Positions 1-9,407 of a stretch of 64,000 nucleotides of DNA are shown piece by piece. Every line of letters begins with the position of its first letter. Position 1 is the stretch's first letter. A model generated the notes under the pieces. That model did not search any database. It was not told the origin of the DNA and was given only the letters and a program-made list of their open reading frames with translations. The stretch comes from Carnobacterium viridans. Lineage in GTDB: Bacteria; Bacillota; Bacilli; Lactobacillales; Carnobacteriaceae. The stretch is from assembly GCF_900102725.1 (NCBI RefSeq), contig NZ_FNJW01000008.1:186001-250000 (forward strand), in the 5' to 3' direction. A program made the position numbers and the translations under genes.

Positions 1-1
1 A

Positions 2-223
2 TTAAAAGCCAATACTATTTCAGAACACGTTATTGAATTGGCTATTATTTTTCCGGATTTCGATGTTTCTAACGTGATACCGGATAGCAAATATCAACGT
101 TTAATTACAGCATTTCAATCTAATGAAAATATTACCTATGAAGAACTAGAAAAAGATATGCCGCAAGTCCCTTTTTCATGGTATAGATTAATTCAAATTG
201 AAAGGAGTCGTACTGATGACTAA
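2..223 (+). CDS. YpbB-like helix-turn-helix protein, C-terminal part
   Basis: The reading frame is open from the left edge of the window and ends at a TAA at 221-223, so only the last 73 codons are present and the start lies outside. The visible part reads as a small helical domain (segments SEHVIELAIIFPDF and ITYEELEKDMPQVPFSWYRL) of the type found at the C-terminus of YpbB proteins, which carry a helix-turn-helix domain and sit directly upstream of recQ in Firmicutes. It overlaps the recQ start by 8 nt, which suggests translational coupling. Function is not established; DNA binding with RecQ is inference from position. Confidence 0.6.
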   Translation, partial: LKANTISEHVIELAIIFPDFDVSNVIPDSKYQRLITAFQSNENITYEELEKDMPQVPFSWYRLIQIERSRTDD

Positions 224-1661
224 TAAAGAACTCATCAAACAAAATTTAGAGAACTATTTTGGGTACACTTCTTTTAGAAATGGTCAGGAAGAAGCCGTTT
301 TAGCAGCTTTAGAGGGAAGACATACCTTAGTTATGCTGCCAACTGGCACAGGGAAATCAATTTGTTACCAATTAACAGGCTATTGCTTGAATGGACTTGT
401 AGTAATCGTTTCACCTCTACTGTCATTAATGCAAGACCAAGTAGAACAGTTAAAGCTTAACGGTGAAAAAAGAGTTGCAGCTATCAATAGTTTGATGGAT
501 GTACAGGAAAAAGAATGGGTTTTAAAGCATTTATCGCAGTATAAATTTATTTTTCTTTCACCTGAGATGCTTCACCAAGAATATGTGATGGCGTACTTAA
601 CAAAAGTTCCGATTGGTCTTTTTGTCATTGACGAAGCTCATTGTATCTCTCAGTGGGGATTGGATTTCAGACCTGATTACTTAGATCTAGGATTGGTTCG
701 TACACAATTAAACTTCCCATTAACCATGGCGTTAACCGCTACTGCTACAAAACGTGTACGAGAAGAAATTTTAGCGTCATTGTATATTGATGATAAAAAT
801 ACAAAGGAAATTGTCTATTCAGTTGATCGTTCAAATATTGCTTTTTCTACTATTATCTGTGACCGAGATAAGAATCAACACCTGATGAATCAAATTGAGA
901 AATTGAAAAAACCAGGAATTATCTATTTTTCTAGTAAGAAAACAGCCGATGAAATTGCTGAATTGATTCGATCTAAAACAACCATTGTTGCAGAAAGTTA
1001 CCACTCTGATATAGAATCAGAAGATAAGATTAAAATACAACAGCAGTTTGTTCATGATGAAATTGATATTATTTGTGCGACAAGCGCATTTGGAATGGGT
1101 ATCAATAAAAGCAATATTCGATTTGTTATTCATTATCATCTTCCTGGCAGTCCCGAAGCGTATTTGCAAGAAGTCGGAAGATGTGGCAGAGATGGAAAAC
1201 CCAGTCTAGCTCTATTGCTATACGAAAAAGGAGACAGTATGATTCAATTTCGTTTGCAAGAAGATACATTACCGACAGTTGAGATGTTGGAATACGGGTA
1301 TAAAAAAGGCGTGACTCCAGAAGGTAGTTGTAGTCCTTCCCAAAAGCAACTATTAGAAAACTATTTAAAATCTAATTTATCTATTGAAATAGCTAAGCAG
1401 CAAATAAAAAGTAGAATTGTATACAAACAGCAGCAATTGTATTACATGATCGATTATGCGGAAACTTCTAGTTGCAAACGACGTTTTCTCTTGCATTATT
1501 TTGAGGAAAAATTAGAGAGCAAACCAGATAGTTGTTGTTCTAATTGCAATCTTGAGATTGCTGATTATTATGGTGAATCTGATTTGAAACAAAAAATAAG
1601 TTCTCAAAATGAAAAAAACTGGGAAGAAACCTTGAATGCATTATTTTTAATTGGAAAATAA
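216..1661 (+). CDS. recQ: ATP-dependent DNA helicase RecQ, short form
   Basis: A 481-residue superfamily 2 DNA helicase for repair and recombination. Walker A TGTGKS lies at residues 43-48, the DEAH box about 139-142 followed by the RecQ signature CISQWGLDFRP, motif III ALTATAT, and motif VI EVGRCGRDG about 320. A zinc-binding region (SSCKRR, later CCSNC about 440) follows the helicase core. The protein stops there, so the HRDC domain of longer RecQ proteins is absent, as in B. subtilis RecS-type enzymes. ATG 216 is preferred over the in-frame TTG at 198 because AAAGGAG at 201-207 sits 8 nt before 216. The gene overlaps the preceding YpbB-like gene. Confidence 0.95.
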   Translation: MTNKELIKQNLENYFGYTSFRNGQEEAVLAALEGRHTLVMLPTGTGKSICYQLTGYCLNGLVVIVSPLLSLMQDQVEQLKLNGEKRVAAINSLMDVQEKEWVLKHLSQYKFIFLSPEMLHQEYVMAYLTKVPIGLFVIDEAHCISQWGLDFRPDYLDLGLVRTQLNFPLTMALTATATKRVREEILASLYIDDKNTKEIVYSVDRSNIAFSTIICDRDKNQHLMNQIEKLKKPGIIYFSSKKTADEIAELIRSKTTIVAESYHSDIESEDKIKIQQQFVHDEIDIICATSAFGMGINKSNIRFVIHYHLPGSPEAYLQEVGRCGRDGKPSLALLLYEKGDSMIQFRLQEDTLPTVEMLEYGYKKGVTPEGSCSPSQKQLLENYLKSNLSIEIAKQQIKSRIVYKQQQLYYMIDYAETSSCKRRFLLHYFEEKLESKPDSCCSNCNLEIADYYGESDLKQKISSQNEKNWEETLNALFLIGK

Positions 1662-1725
1662 TAGGACAATTCTATATAAAAATGATACAATAATAGCGAG
1701 TTTAGTTTAGGAGGAGTACTAAAAG

Positions 1726-2343
1726 ATGAGTAAAAGAAATTCTAAAAATAACCCTAAAAAAGAAAATGCATGGAATCGTAAATTTGATGATGACGATAGT
1801 TTAGTGGATGATAAATATTCTAGAACAGCAAGGAAAAAATCGAAGAAAAGTGTACACCCTGTTATAACATCGTTGGTTATTTTCTTACTATTGATTATTA
1901 TTTTACCGAGTGTTGCTTATCTTTGGTGGTCTAATGTAGACTCCGATAGTAGTAAAAAACAGAACGAAACGGAAGAAAGAATGACCATAACACAAAATAG
2001 CAGTAGTGAATCAAGTAGCTCAGAAGAATCGGTTTCTGAGTCGGAATCTGAATCAGAAATTACATCTGAAAGTATAGAAGAAGAGTCATCTGAAAGTGAA
2101 GTTGTACCACCAGAAGAGCCTGAATCGCAAGTGGCAGAACAGCCTGTAATTGAGGAGCCTGAAAGTGTAGAAGAACCAGAGTCTGAAGTGGTAGAAGAAA
2201 CAACCAATACTTATACTGTACAACCTGGGGATAACCTTTACCGTATTGCTTTGAATCACAACATGACAACAGATGAACTGAAAGCATTAAATGGTATAGC
2301 TGGCGATTCAGTTAGTGTCGGAACGGTCTTGAAAGTTAAGTAA
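1726..2343 (+). CDS. Membrane-anchored LysM-domain protein
   Basis: A 205-residue protein with a charged cytoplasmic N-terminus, one hydrophobic membrane segment at about residues 45-68 with no lipobox, an extracellular Ser/Glu-rich stretch at about 85-155 (SSSESSSSEE-type low complexity), and one C-terminal LysM domain beginning TYTVQPGDNLYRIA. LysM binds peptidoglycan N-acetylglucosamine, so the protein is probably tethered between membrane and wall. AGGAGGAG at 1709-1716 supports the start. It lies 64 nt after recQ and ends before a strong terminator. Such a gene is common between recQ and cmk in Lactobacillales. The specific role is unknown. Confidence 0.85.
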   Translation: MSKRNSKNNPKKENAWNRKFDDDDSLVDDKYSRTARKKSKKSVHPVITSLVIFLLLIIILPSVAYLWWSNVDSDSSKKQNETEERMTITQNSSSESSSSEESVSESESESEITSESIEEESSESEVVPPEEPESQVAEQPVIEEPESVEEPESEVVEETTNTYTVQPGDNLYRIALNHNMTTDELKALNGIAGDSVSVGTVLKVK

Positions 2344-2379
2344 ACGTTCTTTAGAGTTGGATTTTTTATAATTGACAGA

Positions 2380-2404
2380 AGGCTAGGGTTAACCTAGCCT
2401 TTTT
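2380..2404 (+). terminator. Rho-independent terminator after the LysM gene
   Basis: The 8-bp stem AGGCTAGG / CCTAGCCT with a 5-nt loop is followed directly by TTTT. It separates the LysM gene from cmk. Confidence 0.85.
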
Positions 2405-2431
2405 AATATGAAAAGAAAGTAGGAAAAAAAA

Positions 2432-3109
2432 TTGAAAAAAACAATACAAGTTGCCATTGACGGGCCGGCTTCCGCTGGAAAAAGCACAGTCGCTAAGATA
2501 TTAGCGAAAGAATTAGGGTACATTTATTGCGATACTGGAGCAATGTATCGTGCTCTAACGTATCAAGCAATCAAAAATAACATCGAAGTAACAGATGAAA
2601 AACAATTAGTTCATTTGTTGAAAGAAATGATTATTTCTTTTGAACCAAACAAAGGTAATCAAAAAGTGTTTATTAATGGTGAGGAAGTAACCGATGCTAT
2701 TCGTTTAACAGATGTAACAAATGCCGTTTCAGCTGTCTCAGCTCATGGTGAAGTTAGAAAAGAGCTAGTAAAAAGACAACAAGAAATAGCAGCACATGGT
2801 GGAGTAGTTATGGACGGACGTGATATAGGCACAGCCGTTTTACCAACAGCGGAAGTGAAAATTTTTCTTATTGCTAGTGTTGAAGAACGTGCAGAAAGAC
2901 GCTACAAAGAAAATTTAAGTAAAGGTATACTTACTTCACTAGAAGTGTTAAAGCAAGAAATTGCAGATCGAGATTACAAAGATTCACATCGTGAGGTTTC
3001 TCCACTTACACAAGCCCAAGACGCTGTTCGTTTGGATACAACTAGCTTAACTATTGAACAAGTTGTGGAAAAAATCAGAGAATTAATCCAAATAAAACTT
3101 AATAATTAA
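2432..3109 (+). CDS. cmk: Cytidylate kinase
   Basis: CMP/dCMP kinase (225 residues) that makes CDP/dCDP from ATP in the cytoplasm. The P-loop GPASAGKST is at residues 10-18, followed by [12 protein letters not shown] and the VMDGRDIGT motif about 130-138 that contacts the cytosine nucleotide. Length is normal for the family. The start is TTG behind a modest AGTAGGA, with a poly-A spacer; no better in-frame start is present. The cmk-rpsA-der-hup order is conserved in Firmicutes. Confidence 0.95.
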   Translation: MKKTIQVAIDGPASAGKSTVAKILAKELGYIYCDTGAMYRALTYQAIKNNIEVTDEKQLVHLLKEMIISFEPNKGNQKVFINGEEVTDAIRLTDVTNAVSAVSAHGEVRKELVKRQQEIAAHGGVVMDGRDIGTAVLPTAEVKIFLIASVEERAERRYKENLSKGILTSLEVLKQEIADRDYKDSHREVSPLTQAQDAVRLDTTSLTIEQVVEKIRELIQIKLNN

Positions 3110-3212
3110 GGATTCTTTTACTTTTTCAGTCGTTTTGGTGGCAATAATTTAAAGAATTGGTTAAAATATAGAGAGAAAGTATTTTATTGGCTAGTTATAG
3201 GAGGGCAAACAT

Positions 3213-4433
3213 ATGACGGAAAATGAAAAAAACCAAGAGGTCAACGAACAAGAGTCAATGATTGATGCAATGAATAGTGTTCAAGAAATTAATATTGGAG
3301 ATAGTGTTAAAGGTGAAATTTTAGCGATTCAAGATAATAAGCAGGCTATAGTTGGTATTATTGGCGGTGGAGTTGAAGGTGTCATTCCGAACAATGAATT
3401 ATCAGCTGCTCCATTTGAAAATGTTACAGATGTTGTAAATGTAGGAGATATCGTAGATCTAGTTGTTATTAAAGAAATTAAAGAAAAAGAAAACGGCAGT
3501 TATTTATTATCAAAACGCCGTATTGACGCTAAAAAAGTATGGGAAAAAGTTCAAAAAGAATTTGATGAAGGTGCCATTATTGAAGCACCTGTTAAAGAAG
3601 TAGTAAAAGGCGGTTTAGTTGTAGATGTAGGCGTCAGAGGATTTGTACCTGCTTCTATGGTAGATGTTCATTTTGTAGAAGATTTTTCTAGATACAAAGG
3701 ACAGACATTGAAATTTAAAATCATTGAAATCGAACCTAGTGAAAATCGTTTAATTCTTTCTCATAAAGCTGTTGTTGAAGCAGAAAACGAAGAAAAGAAA
3801 AAAGGGTTGCTTAGTCATTTGGTTGAAGGCGATATTGTAAAAGGGAAAATCGCTCGTTTAACAAATTTTGGAGCGTTTATTGATCTTGGCGGTGTAGATG
3901 GACTTGTCCACATCTCGCAAATTGCTTATGAGCATGTAAAAGATCCTGCCGATGTCTTGACAGTCGGAGAAGAAGTTAACGTGAAGATTCTTTCTGTGAA
4001 TGAAGAAGAGGGTCGTATTTCTCTTTCTATTAAAGAAACATTGCCTGGACCATGGGACGATATTGAAGAGCGTGCAGCTGTAGGTTCTGTTCTAGATGGC
4101 CTGGTTAAACGTTTAACAAGTTTTGGAGCATTTGTTGAAATCTTCCCAGGAGTTGAAGGACTTGTTCACATTTCGCAAATTTCGCACAACCACATAGCTA
4201 CTCCGCATGAAGTTTTAAGTGAAGGTGCCGAAATTAAAGTGAAGGTATTAGAAGTTAATCCAACGGATCAGAGACTTTCTTTAAGTATCAAGGCATTAGA
4301 AGAGAAACCTAATCAACCGAAAGCAAGTCAAGCAGAAACCAATTACGATTTGCCTGAAGAAGATACTGGTTTTACTTTAGGTGATATTTTAGGCGATCAA
4401 TTGTCTGACATTACAACAGATGAGGAGAACTAA
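3213..4433 (+). CDS. rpsA: Ribosomal protein S1 homologue
   Basis: A 406-residue RNA-binding protein with four S1 (OB-fold) repeats at about residues 25-95, 108-178, 196-265 and 280-350. The repeats are marked by recurring GVEGVIP, RGFVPASM, VDGLVHISQI and VEGLVHISQI segments. An acidic, likely disordered C-terminus follows. This is the four-domain form usual in low-G+C Gram-positives, shorter than the six-domain E. coli S1. ATAGGAGGG at 3198-3206 marks ATG 3213. It lies about 100 nt after cmk. It probably helps mRNA binding at the ribosome; whether it is an essential ribosome component in these organisms is less clear than in E. coli. Confidence 0.93.
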   Translation: MTENEKNQEVNEQESMIDAMNSVQEINIGDSVKGEILAIQDNKQAIVGIIGGGVEGVIPNNELSAAPFENVTDVVNVGDIVDLVVIKEIKEKENGSYLLSKRRIDAKKVWEKVQKEFDEGAIIEAPVKEVVKGGLVVDVGVRGFVPASMVDVHFVEDFSRYKGQTLKFKIIEIEPSENRLILSHKAVVEAENEEKKKGLLSHLVEGDIVKGKIARLTNFGAFIDLGGVDGLVHISQIAYEHVKDPADVLTVGEEVNVKILSVNEEEGRISLSIKETLPGPWDDIEERAAVGSVLDGLVKRLTSFGAFVEIFPGVEGLVHISQISHNHIATPHEVLSEGAEIKVKVLEVNPTDQRLSLSIKALEEKPNQPKASQAETNYDLPEEDTGFTLGDILGDQLSDITTDEEN

Positions 4434-4456
4434 AGACATCGTTAAAAAGGATATGT

Positions 4457-4489
4457 GAACATTTTTTTGTTCTCATGTTCTTTTTTTTT
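4457..4489 (+). terminator. Probable terminator after rpsA
   Basis: GAACAT (4457-4462) can pair with ATGTTC (4475-4480), with a T-rich loop, and is followed by nine T residues. The stem is short, so termination may be partial. Confidence 0.5.
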
Positions 4490-4621
4490 GCATTTATTGA
4501 GTAAAATGGAAGAAAAATCAAAGTATTTATGAGAGTTTGCCTTATTCCTTAAGCAAAAGCTTGCATGTTTTGTGGTATTTCTATAAACTTATAAGAGAAT
4601 ATAAAAAAGGAGGCAAAAACA

Positions 4622-5935
4622 ATGGCAAAACCAGTTGTAGCCATCGTTGGTCGCCCTAACGTAGGAAAATCAACTATTTTTAATCGTATTGTTGGAGAAC
4701 GTATCTCAATTGTAGAAGACGTATCAGGAGTAACCCGTGATCGTATTTATGCACCAGCAGAATGGCTAGGAAAAGAATTTAATGTGATTGATACAGGCGG
4801 GATCGATTTAGGTGATGAACCATTTTTAGAACAAATTAAACATCAAGCTGAAATAGCTATGGATGAAGCAGATGTGATTATTTTTATTACAAGTGTAAAA
4901 GAACACATAACAGATGCGGATGAAAATGTAGCAAAAATTCTTTATCGTACAAATAAACCAGTATTATTAGCTGTTAACAAAGTAGACAATCCTGAAATGC
5001 GTAACGATATTTTTGACTTTTATTCATTAGGATTAGGTGAACCTTTCCCAATTTCAGGAAGTCATGGTTTAGGAATCGGTGATTTGTTGGATGCAGCAAT
5101 CAATCATTTCCCAGAAGAGCAAGAAGAAGATTACGATGATTCTGTTATAAAATTCAGCTTGATTGGTAGACCAAATGTAGGGAAATCATCACTTGTAAAT
5201 GCTATATTAGGCGAAGATCGTGTGATTGTTTCGAGTATTGCAGGAACGACTCGTGATGCTATCGATACTGCTTTTATTGGCGAAGATGGAACTGAATTTG
5301 TTATGATTGATACTGCTGGAATGCGTAAAAAAGGGAAAGTTTATGAAAACACTGAAAGATATAGTGTTTTAAGAGCCTTAAGAGCAATCGAACGTTCTGA
5401 TGTTGTTCTATGTGTATTGAATGCAGAAGAAGGTATTAGAGAGCAAGATAAAAAAGTTGCTGGATATGCCCATGAAGCCGGAAAAGGAATCATCATTGTT
5501 GTAAACAAATGGGATACTCTTGAAAAAGATAACCACACAATGAAAGCATTTGAAGAACAAATTAGAAGCGAATTTTTGTATCTAAGCTATGCGCCAATCA
5601 TATTTGTTTCAGCTTTAACAAAACAACGATTAAATAAACTTCCTGAAATTATTGAGCGAGTAAGTATGAACCAAAACTTACGTATTCAATCTGCTACTTT
5701 GAATGAAGTCATATTAGATGCAGTAGCTATGAACCCAACTCCAACGGATAAGGGAAAAAGATTGCGCATTTATTATGCTACTCAAGTAGCTGTTAAACCG
5801 CCAACGTTTGTAGTATTTGTGAATGAACCCGAAATGATGCATTTCTCTTATGCTCGTTTCTTAGAAAATCGTATTCGTGATGCCTTTACTTTTGAAGGAA
5901 CACCGATTCACCTTATAGTGAGAAGAAGAAAATAA
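4622..5935 (+). CDS. der: Ribosome assembly GTPase Der (EngA)
   Basis: Tandem-GTPase factor for 50S subunit maturation, 437 residues. Two complete G domains are visible: the first with GRPNVGKST at about 10-18, DTGG and NKVD; the second with GRPNVGKSS at about 183-191, DTAG and NKWD. A KH-like C-terminal domain ends in the basic VRRRK. AAAAAGGAGG precedes ATG 4622. It is followed by about 258 nt without a gene before hup. Confidence 0.97.
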   Translation: MAKPVVAIVGRPNVGKSTIFNRIVGERISIVEDVSGVTRDRIYAPAEWLGKEFNVIDTGGIDLGDEPFLEQIKHQAEIAMDEADVIIFITSVKEHITDADENVAKILYRTNKPVLLAVNKVDNPEMRNDIFDFYSLGLGEPFPISGSHGLGIGDLLDAAINHFPEEQEEDYDDSVIKFSLIGRPNVGKSSLVNAILGEDRVIVSSIAGTTRDAIDTAFIGEDGTEFVMIDTAGMRKKGKVYENTERYSVLRALRAIERSDVVLCVLNAEEGIREQDKKVAGYAHEAGKGIIIVVNKWDTLEKDNHTMKAFEEQIRSEFLYLSYAPIIFVSALTKQRLNKLPEIIERVSMNQNLRIQSATLNEVILDAVAMNPTPTDKGKRLRIYYATQVAVKPPTFVVFVNEPEMMHFSYARFLENRIRDAFTFEGTPIHLIVRRRK

Positions 5936-6193
5936 GCATTTTAACACAACTCTTAAGGGGTTTCAAATAATTTGTTGAATATTTGAAAAATGCTTAAGAA
6001 TATCTTCTAAAACAGTAAAATTCATTGCAGTATCAGTATTTATATGATATCTTTTTAAATGAAATGTCATTTAGAACTACTAATTTTACATTTCGCAATG
6101 ATTCATTTTTGGGCCACTCAAAAATGTCTAAATGATGTTTATTTACTTAAAAATAAAGCATCAATTCTTCTTTCCGAGGGAGGTGAAATACAC

Positions 6194-6469
6194 ATGGCTA
6201 ACAAAGCAGAATTAATTGAAAACGTTGCTACTTCAACAGGACTTACTAAAAAAGATGCAACTTCAGCAGTAGATGCTGTTTTTGAATCAATTCAAACTTC
6301 ATTAAGTGAAGGTGAAAAAGTTCAAATTATTGGTTTTGGTAACTTTGAAGTTCGCGATCGTGCTGCACGTAAAGGTCGTAACCCTCAAACAGGGGAAGAA
6401 ATCCAAATTGCTGCAAGCAAAGTACCTGCATTTAAACCAGGTAAAGCTCTTAAAGACGCAGTTAAATAA
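6194..6469 (+). CDS. hup: Histone-like DNA-binding protein HU
   Basis: A 91-residue nucleoid protein with the HU fold: start [33 protein letters not shown] forming the DNA-embracing beta arm, and the C-terminal [26 protein letters not shown] at 6177-6185 fixes ATG 6194. A longer in-frame reading from 6059 would add an unsupported 45-residue extension. Codon use is biased, as expected for an abundant protein. A strong terminator follows at once, so it forms its own unit. Confidence 0.97.
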   Translation: MANKAELIENVATSTGLTKKDATSAVDAVFESIQTSLSEGEKVQIIGFGNFEVRDRAARKGRNPQTGEEIQIAASKVPAFKPGKALKDAVK

Positions 6470-6479
6470 TACAGTACTG

Positions 6480-6507
6480 AAAACCCCTGAGAAATCAGGG
6501 GTTTTTG
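6480..6507 (+). terminator. Terminator of hup
   Basis: AAACCCCTGA (6481-6490) pairs perfectly with TCAGGGGTTT (6495-6504) around a GAAA tetraloop, followed by further T residues. Confidence 0.92.
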
Positions 6508-6547
6508 CTGTTTATAGGGTGTTTTTACTTAGAAAAACAGCAATTGT

Positions 6548-6860
6548 TTATAAACCGCTAGCTTCAAGTTGGGCTATTATGTTTGTTTTCATCGAATTAG
6601 TGACATGAGTATAGATGTGATTTGTGATATCTGCATCCTCATGGCCAACTCTATCCATGATGGTTTTTAAAGGTACATTATTTTCAGCCAATAAGGAGAT
6701 GTAAGAGTGTCTGAAGATGTGAGAGGATAAATACCTTGTCTTTCATTCCAACACGCTGTCCTGCTCCTTTTAGAGCTATATTAAAAGAGTTGTTTTGAAT
6801 TGGCGTGCCAAATTTTGTTTCAAAAATATAAATTCTTTTTAAAAACTTATCACTATATAT
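6548..6860 (-). pseudogene. Decayed tyrosine recombinase (phage-type integrase) C-terminus
   Basis: Reading the minus strand gives the catalytic end of a phage integrase. One frame has FETKFGTPIQNNSFNIALKG, the usual approach to box II. After a shift at about 6725-6740 the next frame reads SHIFRHSYISLLAENN, VPLKTIMDRVGHEDADIT and NHIYTHVTNSMKTN and ends at a stop at 6548-6550. The box II His-x-x-Arg, the GH histidine and the Tyr nucleophile region are all recognisable. The frames are broken and no N-terminal half is present, so this is a fossil. It sits beside the hup terminator, which suggests an old integration next to hup. Confidence 0.8.
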
Positions 6861-6885
6861 TTTGCTTCGAATCGTTTAGCATGTA

Positions 6886-6930
6886 AAAAACCTCATTTCG
6901 TAACCAATTTACGAAATGAGGTTTTATTTA
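6886..6930. terminator. Bidirectional terminator between integrase remnant and PAS-GGDEF gene
   Basis: A long perfect hairpin with arms 6887-6902 and 6910-6925 (core CCTCATTTCGT / ACGAAATGAGG), flanked by A and T runs on opposite sides. It should act for the minus-strand gene ending at 6928. Confidence 0.85.
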
Positions 6931-7905
6931 CATGATTATTTGGTTTCCTCCATTTTTAACGGCGGTTACTAATTTTTTAGATACATGATTAACTAACTCA
7001 CTGATTGTTTCTTCTTTATTAAATTCGGATATACCAACACTTACACTTACATGTTTAGGAACATCGAAAAGGGTTTCTAAAACAGTTTGTCTTATTGTGT
7101 CAGCAAGAATATAAGCTTCTTCTTTTTGAGTATCATTTAATAAAATCAAAAAGACGGATTCTCTGTATCTACCAGCAATGTGATTGTTTTTTTGAATGGC
7201 TACTTGTATGATCTGACCAGTGACTTTTAGTATTTCTTCACTTAAGACCACTCCAAACAGCTCCTCATATTCGGAATATTTATCAATTTTCAAAAATATT
7301 ACGGATAAAGGAAGGTCATATTTTTTTGACTGGTTTGCATGTTTTGCTAGCTCTACTGTAACAGCTGTTCTGTTATATAAAGAAGTGAGAGTATCCTTTT
7401 TCATTTGATTGGATAAATTTTGATTTCTGGCCATCAGTTGATTTCGTTCTTGTTCTTCCTGCGTAATGTCGAATACAATTCCCTTAAGAAATAGTGGAGC
7501 TCCTTGTTCGTCTCTCTCTGTTACTTTTCCGAAATCACGATACATTTTCCACGAACCATCTTTGGCTTGAATACGGTATTTTGTATTCCAAGCAGGTATG
7601 TCTCCCTTAAGATGGTCTGTCATTAGTTGCATCACTTCATCTTTGTCATCAGGGTGAATTTTATCTGTAAAAAAATGATAAGGAACTTTTTCCGGTAAGT
7701 CTTCTTTTAAGTATCCGATTGCTTCTGCTTTTAGTGGATTAAAGGTGACTTCATTCAATGTAAAATCCCAGAACCATTGCCCTAAATTTTGTGTCCATTC
7801 AAATTCTAGACGTTCTGTTTCTTGAAGAGCTACCAATAGTTCTTTATTCAATCTTTTTAAAGAAGTCATTTGTAAGATGAGCTCTTCATTAGTATATTCT
7901 TGCAA
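6928..7905 (-). CDS. PAS-GGDEF sensor protein, degenerate signature
   Basis: A 325-residue soluble protein. A short N-terminal helix is followed by a PAS fold at about residues 38-155 (TQNLGQWFWDFTLN; IHPDDKDEVMQLM; FLKGIVFDITQEEQERNQ), then a linker helix and a GGDEF-type fold at about 175-320 (DTLTSLYNRTAV; VSVSVGISEF). At the place of the GGDEF active-site loop (about 245-249) it reads RYRESVF, so the catalytic G-G-D/E-E-F is lost. Diguanylate cyclase activity is therefore doubtful, and a ligand-sensing or GTP-binding role is equally possible. The start is TTG with AAAGGGGA about 7 nt before it. It is a single-gene unit. Confidence 0.8.
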   Translation of the reverse strand: MQEYTNEELILQMTSLKRLNKELLVALQETERLEFEWTQNLGQWFWDFTLNEVTFNPLKAEAIGYLKEDLPEKVPYHFFTDKIHPDDKDEVMQLMTDHLKGDIPAWNTKYRIQAKDGSWKMYRDFGKVTERDEQGAPLFLKGIVFDITQEEQERNQLMARNQNLSNQMKKDTLTSLYNRTAVTVELAKHANQSKKYDLPLSVIFLKIDKYSEYEELFGVVLSEEILKVTGQIIQVAIQKNNHIAGRYRESVFLILLNDTQKEEAYILADTIRQTVLETLFDVPKHVSVSVGISEFNKEETISELVNHVSKKLVTAVKNGGNQIIM

Positions 7906-8093
7906 AGTACTATCCCCTTTGTTAAAAATGTAGTTGACTGAAAATATTAACCTTTTAAGCTTACTTTATATTAGAGTTGAGTTCAATAAGTTTTGTACAC
8001 TTTAATAAATAGAAAAAGGGTAGGACCCTACTTGTTCTAATTTATGTTAAAATAGAAGATATAGAAGATTGTAAAATGAAAGAGGTTTTTGAC

Positions 8094-9359
8094 ATGTCAT
8101 ATGGACAAATGATGATCGACACGCTTCAAAATAATCAATTAGAAGAAGCGATGAATTATTTTGAACAAGCTTTAAAACAAGATACAGATGAAGAACTGTA
8201 TAATCTTGCAGATTCTCTTTATCACCTTGGTTTTTTAAATGAAGTAAAAAAAATAAATCTGCACTTGCTAGAAAGTCATCCTGAAGACGATGAATTAAGA
8301 ATAAGTTTAGCTGAAATAGCTATTGAAGCAAATGAATTAGATTCAGCAATGGATTGGCTTCTAGAAGTTACAGAAGACAGTGACGTTTATCCTCAAACGT
8401 TGCTTGTTTTAGCCGACTTATACCAAGTTCAAGGTCTTTATGAAGTCAGCGAGCAAAAACTCCTCACAGCTAAAAAAATCCTAACTGATGAACCTGTGAT
8501 AGATTTCGCCTTAGCAGAACTGCATTTTTCTATGGGAAAATATGCTCAAGCGATTCATGGCTATGAAGAATTGATGAACCAAGGTCTATCCGATTTTTCA
8601 GGTATCAACCTGGCTGCTCGATGTGGCAGCTCATACAGTGCATTAGGTGATTTGGAGCAAGCTATACTATACCTAGAGCAAAGCTTGGAAGAAAAAGAAA
8701 ACGTTGATACGTTATTTCAATTGGGCTTCTCATATTTACAAGACAAACAATACCGCCGTTCAATTGAAACCTTAAATAAATTAAAAGATTTAGATCCGAA
8801 CTACACAACCTTATATCCTTATTTAGCTAAAGGACTTGAAGAAGAAAATGAACTGGATAAAGCTCTTGAAAATATTAAAGAAGGTTTAAGAGTGGATGAA
8901 TACAATTATGAACTTTTCTATTATGGTGCTGATATAGCCATCAAGCTAGAAGACGAATCTTTAGCGGAAGATTATTATTTAAAGGCCGTTCAACTTGTTC
9001 CAGAAAATTCATCTGTGCAGTTAGCGTATACAAATTTATTGTTGAAACAAGAACGTTTCGATGAAACAGTCGAATGGATTCAAAAAATACTCGTACAAAA
9101 TGAAGTTGATCCTCAGTTTTATTGGAATCTAGCTTTAGCCAATGAAGGTTTGGAAGAATATTCAGCAGCAAGTATTGCTTACCAAAAAGCTTACCTATCA
9201 CTTGGTCAGAATAAAGATTTCTTGAAATCTTATATCTATTTTCTACGTGAAGAAGGAGAACGCACTATTATCAAGGATGTGATTAACGACTATTTGCTTC
9301 TTGTGCCAAGTGATGCAGAAATAATAGAAATACTAGAAGAAATAAATAGCAACTATTAA
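8094..9359 (+). CDS. TPR-repeat protein (YpiA-like)
   Basis: A 421-residue protein made almost wholly of tetratricopeptide-type helical hairpins (repeating A-x-x-x-Y/F and L-G patterns, for example LEQAILYLEQSLEEKENVD). There is no signal peptide or membrane segment, so it is a cytoplasmic scaffold. ATG 8094 is preferred over ATG 8076 because AAAGAGG at 8079-8085 is 8 nt before it and nothing similar precedes 8076. The position ahead of ypiB, a YitT-family gene and dapB matches B. subtilis ypiA. Its partners are unknown. Confidence 0.85.
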   Translation: MSYGQMMIDTLQNNQLEEAMNYFEQALKQDTDEELYNLADSLYHLGFLNEVKKINLHLLESHPEDDELRISLAEIAIEANELDSAMDWLLEVTEDSDVYPQTLLVLADLYQVQGLYEVSEQKLLTAKKILTDEPVIDFALAELHFSMGKYAQAIHGYEELMNQGLSDFSGINLAARCGSSYSALGDLEQAILYLEQSLEEKENVDTLFQLGFSYLQDKQYRRSIETLNKLKDLDPNYTTLYPYLAKGLEEENELDKALENIKEGLRVDEYNYELFYYGADIAIKLEDESLAEDYYLKAVQLVPENSSVQLAYTNLLLKQERFDETVEWIQKILVQNEVDPQFYWNLALANEGLEEYSAASIAYQKAYLSLGQNKDFLKSYIYFLREEGERTIIKDVINDYLLLVPSDAEIIEILEEINSNY

Positions 9360-9407
9360 TTGATTAAGTTATAATGAGAAAAAGGGTAAGATAGGGAGGT
9401 TTTTTAC

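Noticed and set aside
2060-2287. Minus-strand frames opposite the LysM gene
   Set aside because: They are the mirror of Ser/Glu low-complexity codons, with no SD.
4457-4480. LexA box GAAC...GTTC after rpsA
   Set aside because: The spacing is 8 nt, not 4, and it sits downstream of a gene; it reads better as a weak terminator.
6059-6193. 45-residue N-terminal extension of HU
   Set aside because: The strong SD and conserved HU start are at 6194; the extension has no SD.
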